This document shows positions 1 to 6,459 of a DNA stretch of 64,000 bases, in pieces. A model generated the notes under the pieces. The model searched no databases, had not been told where the DNA came from, and saw only the letters and a list, made by a program, of their open reading frames with translations. Source of the DNA: Hymenobacter nitidus (GTDB taxonomy: Bacteria > Bacteroidota > Bacteroidia > Cytophagales > Hymenobacteraceae); assembly GCF_020447315.1 (NCBI RefSeq), contig NZ_JAJADQ010000003.1, positions 248,001-312,000 of the forward strand, in the 5' to 3' direction. Within the stretch, counting starts at the first letter, position 1. Each line of letters opens with the position of its first letter. The position numbers and the translations under genes are program-made.

Positions 1-1
1 G

Positions 2-1708
2 ATGGACCATATCTTCTTCTTGTCGGAAGAGGACTGGAAGCACGCCCGGGAGCAGGAGCAGTTCGATTACATCATCATTGGCAGCGGGTTTTGCTCCCTT
101 GCTTTCGCGGAAAGAATCCTGGCCAAAACCCCAATGGCTAAAATTCTGATTCTGGAGCGAGGCCCGTTTTTCCTGCCCGAGCATTTTCAGAATCTGCCCC
201 TGCCCTACCAGCACACGCTGGGCGGATTGTCGGAAACCTTTCCCTGGACGCTCTCCGGTAAAACGGCGGCGCAGCCCGCGGGCAACATCCAGTTTCAGCA
301 CGGCATGGTGCCCTTCTTTGGCGGGCGGAGCATTATGTGGAGCGCCTGGTGTCCGCGGCCCACAACGGAGGAAATGCAGTATTGGCCCAAGGAAACCATT
401 GCGGCCGCCAAGGCCCACTTCGATTCGGCTGAAAAGCTGCTGAACGTGGTGCCCGCCGACAAGATTGACCAGGATCTGGACCCCGAGCACCTGCGCTTCG
501 TGGCCTCGCAACGCCCCGTCTACCGGGTTATGCAGCACGAGCTGCAAGCCATGCTTGAGGCGAACCTGAAGAAAATTCCGTCGGCCACCCGGATGATGGC
601 CGCCCCACTGGCGGCGGGTGCCAGCGTGCAGGAGGGCATCGATTTCGCCAAGTTCTCGACACCTTCCGTCCTGCTGGATCTGGCCAGCAAGCAAGCCGAC
701 CTGAGCGCCAAGCAACAGGGCAGCCCCCTGAAAATTGCGGGCGAGTGCGTGGTCAACCTGATTTATCAGCAGGACGGCGTGGCTACAGCCCTCGACACGT
801 CGCGCGGGGTGGTGAATATTGGCAATGCCAAACTGATTCTGGCCATGGGCACCATTCCACCCGCCACGCTGCTCATGAACTCCTTCCCGCAGCTGGCCAA
901 GGCCGGTGAGCGGTTTACGGCCCACTTCATCACGTCGGTCGTTGCCCGTATTCCCCGCCAGGACTACGCGTTTGCCGACCGCCTCGAAGAGTTGGAGTTG
1001 GCTGCAATCTACCTGGCCGGCGTGAACGGCAAAAGTGGCATGCAGTACCACGTGCAGCTCTCGGTCCTGTCGGACCGCGACCCGATGAAAAATGCCCGCA
1101 AGGCCGCCCGGTACATGCCCGATGTGGTTGCCACGGCCTCGCTGGCCCAGCTGACCAGCTCCGAGGATTACCTGGTATTTGTGTGTGCCGTGCTGGGAGA
1201 GCTGGATTTCAAGAACCCCGATAATTTTCTCCGCCGCAACGGCCAAGGCAACCCGACAACGAACGTGGATCTGCAGGTGCTGGCCAACGAAAAGGATTTG
1301 CAGACCTGGGACACGATGGACGAAGGCACTTTCCAGATGCTGGAGCGGGCCTTGTCTCCCCGGGGAGGCCAGCGCGTGGAGTACTGGCACGGCACGCCCA
1401 CGGCAGGAACTTGGAGCCACGAGCAGCCCGCCATGGAGCAGCGCCGCGTGGGCGGCCTGGTGCACGAAGGCTCGCTGCTGTGGATTGGCAAAGGCACGGA
1501 GGGCGTTGTCGGCCTCGATTACCGGCCCAACGGCATCGAGAATGTATACGTGACCGGCGGCGCCCTGTGGCCCGCGAGCGGCTCCTGGAACCCGACCATG
1601 ACCATGGTGGCCCTCACCCAGGATCTGGCAGATAAGCTGCTGGAAGAAGATCAATCCACTCCCGCTTCGGCTTCGGTAGGCCAGGTACTGGCCCCGGCCC
1701 ACGCGTAA
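2..1708 (+). CDS. GMC-family FAD-dependent oxidoreductase
   Basis: A 568-aa flavoprotein of the glucose-methanol-choline oxidoreductase type. The dinucleotide-binding segment YIIIGSGFCSLAF lies at about residues 24-36 and is followed by an acidic residue ending the second strand (LILERGP). The C-terminus carries the typical GMC closing block, NVYVTGGALWPASGSWNPT, where an Asn occupies the position of the usual catalytic His/Asn pair; LVHEGSLLWIG may supply the other histidine. The substrate cannot be read from sequence; sugars, alcohols or sterols are possible. The ATG is at base 2, so an upstream start outside the window cannot be excluded, although only about 20 residues precede the FAD motif as is normal. 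The next gene begins 17 bp downstream, so the two are probably cotranscribed. No signal peptide is visible, suggesting a cytoplasmic enzyme. Confidence 0.8.
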   Translation: MDHIFFLSEEDWKHAREQEQFDYIIIGSGFCSLAFAERILAKTPMAKILILERGPFFLPEHFQNLPLPYQHTLGGLSETFPWTLSGKTAAQPAGNIQFQHGMVPFFGGRSIMWSAWCPRPTTEEMQYWPKETIAAAKAHFDSAEKLLNVVPADKIDQDLDPEHLRFVASQRPVYRVMQHELQAMLEANLKKIPSATRMMAAPLAAGASVQEGIDFAKFSTPSVLLDLASKQADLSAKQQGSPLKIAGECVVNLIYQQDGVATALDTSRGVVNIGNAKLILAMGTIPPATLLMNSFPQLAKAGERFTAHFITSVVARIPRQDYAFADRLEELELAAIYLAGVNGKSGMQYHVQLSVLSDRDPMKNARKAARYMPDVVATASLAQLTSSEDYLVFVCAVLGELDFKNPDNFLRRNGQGNPTTNVDLQVLANEKDLQTWDTMDEGTFQMLERALSPRGGQRVEYWHGTPTAGTWSHEQPAMEQRRVGGLVHEGSLLWIGKGTEGVVGLDYRPNGIENVYVTGGALWPASGSWNPTMTMVALTQDLADKLLEEDQSTPASASVGQVLAPAHA

Positions 1709-1724
1709 GCCCTGCAGCAGCACC

Positions 1725-2645
1725 ATGGAAAATACCCAGGTAAACCTCGAAGATATTGACCTCAACGATTTGCCGCTGAACACCGATCCTGCCATGTCGG
1801 TGGGCGATGTACTTAGCCTCACCGACGGCGTTTATTTCTGCATAAAGGACCGCGACTCGGTTTTTTTATGGGTGAATGAAAACTTCGCCCGGCTGGTAGG
1901 CCAGCGCCAGCAGGACATCATCGGCACCCGCGACAGCCGGGCCGCCCACGTTGCCCACGACAAGGAGGTGATGGCCAGTGGCATTCCCTTGCTCAACTTC
2001 CACGAAACGATTCAGGTACCGACCGAAAATGGCGACCTGACCGATTTGGAAATCGTCACTCAGAAAGGCCTGCTGCGTAAAAAGGGCGGCACCGAAATCA
2101 TCGGCATCACGGTTTGCTTTGCCGAAAGATTTCCCGCCGCCGCTCAGGAAGCCGACGACTTGATTGAGCGGCTGCACATGGTGCCCACCGGCATCGGCGG
2201 CTACCTGGCCCCCGGCCTCACCGGCGACTTTACCCTGCAACCGGACGCGCTGCCGCCGCGCTTTGACGGAACACGGGGCATTTACTCCGCGAATTACTTT
2301 CTGTTGAAAGCGGGCGAATTCCTACAGCTGCATTCCCTCAACCAGGACGAGCAGTGGTTTTTCCACCAGGGAAGCGCCATTCGGCTGCACGCTTTCTCGG
2401 AGCAAGGCGTCTACTCGACGGTTACGCTCGGCAGCGACATGGCGCAAGGCCAGTTCTTTCAGGGAGTAGCCCCGCACGGTCAGTGGTTTGGAGCCGAGCT
2501 GCTCGGCCCGGGCTATGCCCTTGTCAGCTGCAGCTTGGCGCCCGCCTGGAATAAGACCGATTCGGGCAAGCCCACTCCAGAGCAGATTGAGGCACTGAAA
2601 GATAGTTTTCCTGAACAAGCGGCTATCCTTGAATTGCTCCGCTAA
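1725..2645 (+). CDS. PAS domain-cupin (DUF985-like) fusion protein
   Basis: This 306-aa protein seems to join two modules. Residues about 28-140 read as a PAS fold (SLTDGVYFCIKDRDSVFLWV, then NENFARLVGQ and DIIGTRD), a usual small-molecule, redox or light sensor. Residues about 145-306 resemble the DUF985/cupin_5 family (IERLHMVPTGIGGYLAPGL near the start, then LHSLNQDEQWFFHQGS and FFQGVAPHGQWFGAELLG). Cupin_5 proteins are usually stand-alone, about 160 aa and of unknown function. No kinase, HTH or other output domain is present, so the cupin may itself be the effector. It follows the GMC oxidoreductase after 16 bp in the same direction, which suggests that it senses or modifies a compound related to that enzyme. 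A terminator lies just after the stop codon. Domain calls are from motif reading and the partnership is inference. Confidence 0.7.
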   Translation: MENTQVNLEDIDLNDLPLNTDPAMSVGDVLSLTDGVYFCIKDRDSVFLWVNENFARLVGQRQQDIIGTRDSRAAHVAHDKEVMASGIPLLNFHETIQVPTENGDLTDLEIVTQKGLLRKKGGTEIIGITVCFAERFPAAAQEADDLIERLHMVPTGIGGYLAPGLTGDFTLQPDALPPRFDGTRGIYSANYFLLKAGEFLQLHSLNQDEQWFFHQGSAIRLHAFSEQGVYSTVTLGSDMAQGQFFQGVAPHGQWFGAELLGPGYALVSCSLAPAWNKTDSGKPTPEQIEALKDSFPEQAAILELLR

Positions 2646-2659
2646 AAGTGCCTGAGAAA

Positions 2660-2692
2660 GCCTCACCCTAATATAGTGGTGGGGCTTTTTTG
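2660..2692 (+). terminator. Rho-independent terminator after the PAS-cupin gene
   Basis: Hairpin GCCTCACC / GGTGGGGC with one G-T pair, followed by six T. It lies 15 bp after the stop at 2645. Confidence 0.7.
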
Positions 2693-2878
2693 CCAGATAG
2701 TTTTACCTCGCCCGAATAGGTATCCTCCAAAGCCAGTAACTATACCCGATAGTGTCCCAATATGCTCGTAGCCATGCTCCCTGGCGCAGGCCTGACCAGT
2801 AAGCCTTGTACTCTCGAAACCACTTCCTCACCTTAGAAGCGGTATTTTTCTATGGCCACTGCTGTAGCCTGACACAAA

Positions 2879-2915
2879 AAAACGCCTCCCTTGCAAGGTG
2901 CAAAGGAGGCGTTTT
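2879..2915. terminator. Strong hairpin terminator at the left edge of the tRNA island
   Basis: Perfect 11-bp stem AAAACGCCTCC / GGAGGCGTTTT with A and T runs on either side, so it could act on either strand. On the minus strand it lies downstream of the HTH gene. Confidence 0.7.
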
Positions 2916-2923
2916 GGTGATCC
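2912..2923 (-). repeat. Left copy of a 12-bp direct repeat (possible att remnant)
   Basis: TTTTGGTGATCC here equals 4508-4519, which spans the 3' end of tRNA-Lys (CCA plus acceptor strand). The next bases (AGCTTGATTC) still partly resemble the tRNA T-arm region. Together the two copies bracket the HTH gene and the unknown gene. It could be an attachment-site scar or simply a decayed second tRNA. Confidence 0.4.
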
Positions 2924-3064
2924 AGCTTGATTCAGGATTACGCCCCCTGTTGAACGCTGCCCGTAACCCATTCTCGCAAAACGGAACCGCTACAGCAGAG
3001 AGGTAGCTGTCTTCATTAGATCCCTGTGAGCACCTGCTGCTACACGAAACGCTTAAGTCAGTGT

Positions 3065-3361
3065 CTAGCCGGTTGGCTTTCCGCCCTTCATCGCGGCTTG
3101 CAGGTAGGCCAGCAGTTCGCTGCGCTTGAAGAGCACCCGTTTGTCGGAGGAGTTATACGAAGCAATGCGGCCTTCCCGGCGCAGCTTGTAGAGCGTGGGT
3201 TTTGATAGGTGCATGAAGGCCAAAGCCTCTTGGGTAGTCAGGTATTCTGCTTCGCTAGGCTGCGCAGCACGCAAGTGGTGCAGCAGTTGAGTAAAACGAG
3301 TGTCCAACAGTGCGCCCAACTCCTGGTGGAGGTCGTCTAGGCTGAGGGTGATAATTTTCAT
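3065..3361 (-). CDS. Helix-turn-helix (excisionase/MerR-like) DNA-binding protein
   Basis: Small DNA-binding protein. With the ATG at 3361 it has 98 residues (MKIITLSLDDLHQEL at the start). A longer frame exists upstream, but the added residues are low in information. The C-terminal half carries the HTH_17/excisionase pattern: LTTQEALAFMHLSKPTLYKL is the helix-turn-helix, followed by the wing RREGRIASYNSSDKRVLFKR and the helix SELLAYL. Proteins of this shape in Bacteroidota are typically encoded on integrated or conjugative elements and act as recombination directionality factors or small regulators. It lies next to the unknown gene at 3507-4319 and inside a segment bracketed by tRNA-Lys sequence, which fits an element remnant. 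No integrase is present. Confidence 0.7.
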   Translation of the reverse strand: MKIITLSLDDLHQELGALLDTRFTQLLHHLRAAQPSEAEYLTTQEALAFMHLSKPTLYKLRREGRIASYNSSDKRVLFKRSELLAYLQAAMKGGKPTG

Positions 3362-3506
3362 GGGTGGAGGAAATGAAGCGTGAGACCAAAGCAGCTGCGC
3401 AGTTTGCTGGTGCAATACTCCTCATTTCAGCCCGCGGACGAGGGTGATTATTGGGGGCAATTTTCAATTACTTTACCTGCCTGTACTCTATTTTACCCTA
3501 ATACTC

Positions 3507-4319
3507 TCATTGTAAAGCCTCTAAATCATCGGCCGCTAGTTGAGCGAACAGCGGCATCTGAGCATCCTCGAAGTGCTTTTTAGCCCGGGCAATATATTTC
3601 TCATTCAGCACGAGGTTGCGCTCCTGACTGGGGGGCTCGGTTAAAAAGCGCAACAAGGGCTCAATGTTGTTGGCCGAACGAGCCAACACGCCGGCTAAGA
3701 AGCCTGCTAGATCCTTCGTAGGCAGCAGCGGCCCTGGCCACATCTTGCCCCGATGCAGGTAGTGAACCACCGCTAATTGCGACTTCAAGTCCAATACCTG
3801 CGCTTGACTTTTCCCATTGCGGATACCAATGGGTCGTTCCAGGTACCCGCGTTGACGTTGAATCCACTGCCGTAACAGTTGGCCTCCCTCCTGCTGCCAG
3901 AGGCTAGCCGCCTCTTCCTTAATCCCTAATAAGACCGGCGCATGAGCGATGATATCCCGGTCTAGGAAATCCAGAAAGGATTCGGGCGTGCGGGTGCGGG
4001 TATAACGGCCGTAATGCGCCTCCAACAAAGCTAGCCGGTCCTCGGTGGTGTAGGCCGGATTGAAAAAGCGGTGTAAAAATGCCGCGTTATAGGACGCTTC
4101 GTCCAGGATGCGCGTTTGTTGCCCCGCTTCGTTGATGCGGACTTGTAGCGGAAGCGTGACGTTATCTTTGGGGAGAATGTTCTGCGGCAACACGACGTAT
4201 TCGGCGCCATCGTCGGGCAGCGGCTGCTCCTGCCGGATACAGTTGGTTCGTCCGCTGTACACATACGTACAACAGGTGCGGTCTATATGCAAGTAAGGAT
4301 GGATACGACGGTTGGGCAT
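3507..4319 (-). CDS. Uncharacterised protein, probable accessory-element cargo
   Basis: A 270-aa protein that I do not recognise. It starts at ATG 4319 (MPNRRIHPYLHIDR), has no signal peptide or membrane segment, and is rich in charged residues. The N-terminal 90 residues contain CCTYVYSGRTNCIR. The C-terminal part (KSQLAVVHYLHRGKMWP, then a helical stretch ending EKYIARAKKHFEDAQ) looks alpha-helical and faintly recalls mobile-element regulators of the RteC kind, but the resemblance is too weak to name it. It is transcribed toward the small HTH gene 145 bp away, and both sit between the tRNA-Lys gene and its partial copy. Its function is unknown. Confidence 0.6.
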   Translation of the reverse strand: MPNRRIHPYLHIDRTCCTYVYSGRTNCIRQEQPLPDDGAEYVVLPQNILPKDNVTLPLQVRINEAGQQTRILDEASYNAAFLHRFFNPAYTTEDRLALLEAHYGRYTRTRTPESFLDFLDRDIIAHAPVLLGIKEEAASLWQQEGGQLLRQWIQRQRGYLERPIGIRNGKSQAQVLDLKSQLAVVHYLHRGKMWPGPLLPTKDLAGFLAGVLARSANNIEPLLRFLTEPPSQERNLVLNEKYIARAKKHFEDAQMPLFAQLAADDLEALQ

Positions 4320-4477
4320 AGGAAAGCATAAGAAGCGGCGGGCTCACACGTGCGAAACACCCTTTACCACCTGTCATACCAAGATACTGCCGATAGTTGC
4401 CCATACTTGCCACCATGCCCGGTATTTTCAACAATACACGATGCTTGCACGGTCCCACTCGCGGCCCCAGTAACAAA

Positions 4478-4510
4478 AAAACCTCGTCTGCATTGCGCAA
4501 ACGAGGTTTT
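4478..4510. terminator. Terminator of the tRNA-Lys gene
   Basis: Stem AAAACCTCGT / ACGAGGTTTT with a 13-nt loop, immediately downstream of the tRNA 3' end on the minus strand and followed by a T run on that strand. Confidence 0.8.
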
Positions 4511-4519
4511 TGGTGATCC
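4508..4519 (-). repeat. Right copy of a 12-bp direct repeat at the tRNA-Lys 3' end
   Basis: TTTTGGTGATCC, matching 2912-2923. On the minus strand it covers the end of the acceptor stem, the discriminator base, CCA and the first bases of the terminator. This is the usual location for attachment sites of tRNA-targeting elements. Confidence 0.45.
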
Positions 4520-4586
4520 CGCTGGGATTCGAACCCAGGACCCGTACATTAAAAGTGTACTGCTCTACCAGCTGAGCTACAGAATC
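4511..4586 (-). tRNA. tRNA-Lys (anticodon TTT)
   Basis: Complete cloverleaf on the minus strand, 76 nt with the CCA encoded. The 5' acceptor strand GATTCTG pairs with CGGGATC (two G-T pairs). The D-arm is AGCTCAGCTGGTAGAGC, the anticodon stem GTACA / TGTAC holds loop CTTTTAA (anticodon TTT), and the T-arm CTGGG-TTCGAAT-CCCAG is perfect. A promoter lies about 40 bp upstream and a terminator directly follows. Confidence 0.96.
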
Positions 4587-4628
4587 GTTTATTTTGCATT
4601 CGGGAACTGTCTTCCCTGATTGCGGATG

Positions 4629-4659
4629 CAAAAGTAGAAGTACCCGCATAATATTCCAA
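4629..4659 (-). promoter_or_regulatory. Bacteroidota-type promoter for tRNA-Lys
   Basis: On the minus strand TTG (4657-4659), a 20-bp spacer, then TACTTTTG (4629-4636) match the Bacteroidota -33 TTG / -7 TAnnTTTG consensus. Transcription would begin a few bases further on, roughly 35-40 nt before the tRNA 5' end. Confidence 0.7.
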
Positions 4660-4664
4660 ATGCT

Positions 4665-5375
4665 TTGCTGAAAAAGGCCCTGTTTTTTTTACTTCCTGCT
4701 CTACTTCTCTTCCAAGAAGTTCGCAGTCAAAATATTAGCCTGCCTATTCAGAAGGCTGATTCCCTGTTTGCGCGCGGCCGCTACGAAGTAGCTTATCCGC
4801 TGTACCGGCAGGGGCTGCGTCAGGGTCTAACCTCGGTGCGGGTACTCTTGCGCATGGCCTATATTCAGGAAGGGCTGGGGCATTATCCGGCCGCGTTGTA
4901 CTATTTGAGTCTGGCTCAGCGCCGCCAGCCGAGCTATGCGACCTGGCGCAAAATGACGGAACTGGCGCAGAGCTACCGGCTGGCCGGCTACCCCGATACC
5001 TGGCGCACCAAGCTCCTGATTACGTTCAGGCGCTACTACTATACGCTGCTGCAGGGCCTGCTGATTGGCGCCGTACTCGGGGCCGTTCTGCTCCTGGTAC
5101 GACGCGGGGCTACCAGGCCCTGGTGGCTAGCCTACGGGCTGTATCTGGCTTTTGTGGGCTTTTACCTCAACTTTCTGCGCTCTAGCCAAGTGGGCCTGGT
5201 GGCCCGGCCCCACGCGGCCCTGATGGGCGGCCCCAGCGCGGGAGCTACCTGGCTCACCACGGCCCGGGCCGGCGACCGGCTGCTGGTGCGCGACCAGCAG
5301 GACATCTGGTACCGGGTGGAATGGCGCAACCGCGACGCCTACATCCGTCGCAATGATCTGCTGTTGCTTGACTAA
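4665..5375 (+). CDS. TPR protein with C-terminal SH3-like domain (BatE-like)
   Basis: A 236-aa exported or membrane protein. It opens with a hydrophobic signal segment (LKKALFFLLPALLLF, cut near VRSQ). Residues about 28-110 form TPR-like helices (KADSLFARGRYEVAYPLYRQ, then AYIQEGLGHYPAALYYL). Two membrane segments follow at about 127-145 and 153-167, and a C-terminal SH3-like stretch (AGDRLLVRDQQDIWYRVEW, then DAYIRRNDLLLL) ends the protein. This order recalls BatE-type TPR/SH3 proteins of Bacteroidota, but no bat operon is adjacent, so the name is only a resemblance. The start appears to be TTG at 4665, since no in-frame ATG is near and the signal peptide begins there. The tRNA-Lys promoter region lies just upstream in the opposite direction. 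Confidence 0.65.
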   Translation: MLKKALFFLLPALLLFQEVRSQNISLPIQKADSLFARGRYEVAYPLYRQGLRQGLTSVRVLLRMAYIQEGLGHYPAALYYLSLAQRRQPSYATWRKMTELAQSYRLAGYPDTWRTKLLITFRRYYYTLLQGLLIGAVLGAVLLLVRRGATRPWWLAYGLYLAFVGFYLNFLRSSQVGLVARPHAALMGGPSAGATWLTTARAGDRLLVRDQQDIWYRVEWRNRDAYIRRNDLLLLD

Positions 5376-5406
5376 AGCTTCCTGTTAGTTTAGTGCAGCA
5401 TAGGCA

Positions 5407-5445
5407 ACAAAAAGGCCCGACAGGATTCTGCCGGACCTTCTTGCG
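5407..5445 (-). terminator. Terminator of the short-chain dehydrogenase gene
   Basis: On the minus strand GGTCCGGCAG / CTGTCGGGCC pair fully once two G-U pairs are counted, followed by TTTTTG. On the plus strand the same stem has two mismatches, so it serves mainly the minus-strand gene. Confidence 0.7.
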
Positions 5446-5460
5446 TTTGGCCGTGGGCCT

Positions 5461-6267
5461 TTACTTTACCGGAGAGTTTTCTTCCTTGCGGAAGTGATTG
5501 AGCACCAGCTTATCGGCCAGGCCGGGCAGCCATTTATTCAGAAAAACGGTCAGCTTGCCCTGGGCGGTGAGCACTAGGTCGCGGCGGCGCTGCTGCACGG
5601 CTTTCAGCAGGTGGCCGGCTACTTCCTCACTGGTCATCATCTTGCCTTCGTCGCGGGGCGACTCGCCCTGGGCCGAACCATCGGCGGCCAGGGCCGTCTG
5701 CCGGATGTTGGAAGCCGTGAAACCCGGGCAGGCCACCAGCACGTGGACGCCCTGAGGGAGCAGTTCGGTGCGGAGCGCTTCCAGAAAGCCCTGCATGGCA
5801 AATTTGGAGGCCGAATAGCCCGTGCGGCCCGGCAGGCCGCGGTAGCCAGCAATGCTGGAAATGCCCACGATAGAGCCCTGGGAGGCCAGCAGGTGGGGCA
5901 GGGCAAACTTGGTCGTGTACACGGTACCGAAGAAGTTGGTTTGCATCAGTTGCCGGATGACGTCGAGGTCGGCGTCCTGGAACATGGCCCGCATGGAGAT
6001 GCCGGCGTTGTTAATCAGCACGTCGAGACGGCCGAAGGCGGCAATGGTTTCGGCCACGGCCCGCCGCGAATCAGCTTCCACGCCCACGTCGGCCCGCACG
6101 GTGCGGTGGACAATACCGTGTTGGGTCAGCTCGGCGGCGGTGGCGGCCAGACGGGCTTCGTCGCGGCCGGTTACGACAACTTGCGCGCCAGCCTGCCCAA
6201 AGACCAGGGCACAGGCCCGCCCGATACCGGAGGTAGCTCCCGTGATAAGCACCACTTTTCCTTTCAT
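5461..6267 (-). CDS. SDR-family NAD(P)-dependent oxidoreductase
   Basis: Classical short-chain dehydrogenase/reductase, 268 aa. The nucleotide-binding motif TGATSGIG is at residues 9-16, NNAG at about 87-90, the catalytic Ser in GISSIAG, and the catalytic Tyr/Lys pair in YSASK. The basic residue in VTGRDEARL, after the second strand, favours NADP(H). A C-terminal extension of about 35 residues (GKLTVFLNKWLPGLADKLVL) looks amphipathic and suggests membrane association, as in DltE/YqjQ-like SDRs of Bacteroidota. The substrate is unknown. It is a single gene with its own terminator, convergent with the TPR/SH3 gene. Confidence 0.88.
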   Translation of the reverse strand: MKGKVVLITGATSGIGRACALVFGQAGAQVVVTGRDEARLAATAAELTQHGIVHRTVRADVGVEADSRRAVAETIAAFGRLDVLINNAGISMRAMFQDADLDVIRQLMQTNFFGTVYTTKFALPHLLASQGSIVGISSIAGYRGLPGRTGYSASKFAMQGFLEALRTELLPQGVHVLVACPGFTASNIRQTALAADGSAQGESPRDEGKMMTSEEVAGHLLKAVQQRRRDLVLTAQGKLTVFLNKWLPGLADKLVLNHFRKEENSPVK

Positions 6268-6459
6268 ATAGCTCTAAATTGGATGATTGCCGGCTTACCG
6301 CAGCCAGCCGACACGAGCAAAACTACGGCTTTTTAAGACTTTAACCGGATCCTGGTGGCCGTAATTTCAATCTAAACAGACGCGTTTGACCTATTTCCGG
6401 AATTGGATTTAGTCGCTACATTTAGGAACGGAAACAACCTTCTCTTCCGGGTGGATTAT

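Larger units (their letters stand above)
2646..3064. other. Spacer with terminator hairpins and a tRNA-like remnant
   Basis: A gap of about 420 bp between the PAS-cupin gene and the HTH gene. It holds a terminator at the left, a second strong hairpin at 2879-2915, and directly after that a 12-bp sequence identical to the 3' end region of the tRNA-Lys gene at 4511-4586. The segment 2695-2870 is AT-richer than the surrounding genes. Short open frames on both strands there show no recognisable domain. Confidence 0.5.

Noticed and set aside
2806..3006. 66-aa ORF across the terminator in the first spacer
   Set aside because: Passes through the 2879-2915 hairpin and the tRNA-like repeat; no domain.
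4350..4619. 89-aa ORF covering the tRNA-Lys gene
   Set aside because: It reads through the tRNA and its terminator, so it cannot be a real protein gene.
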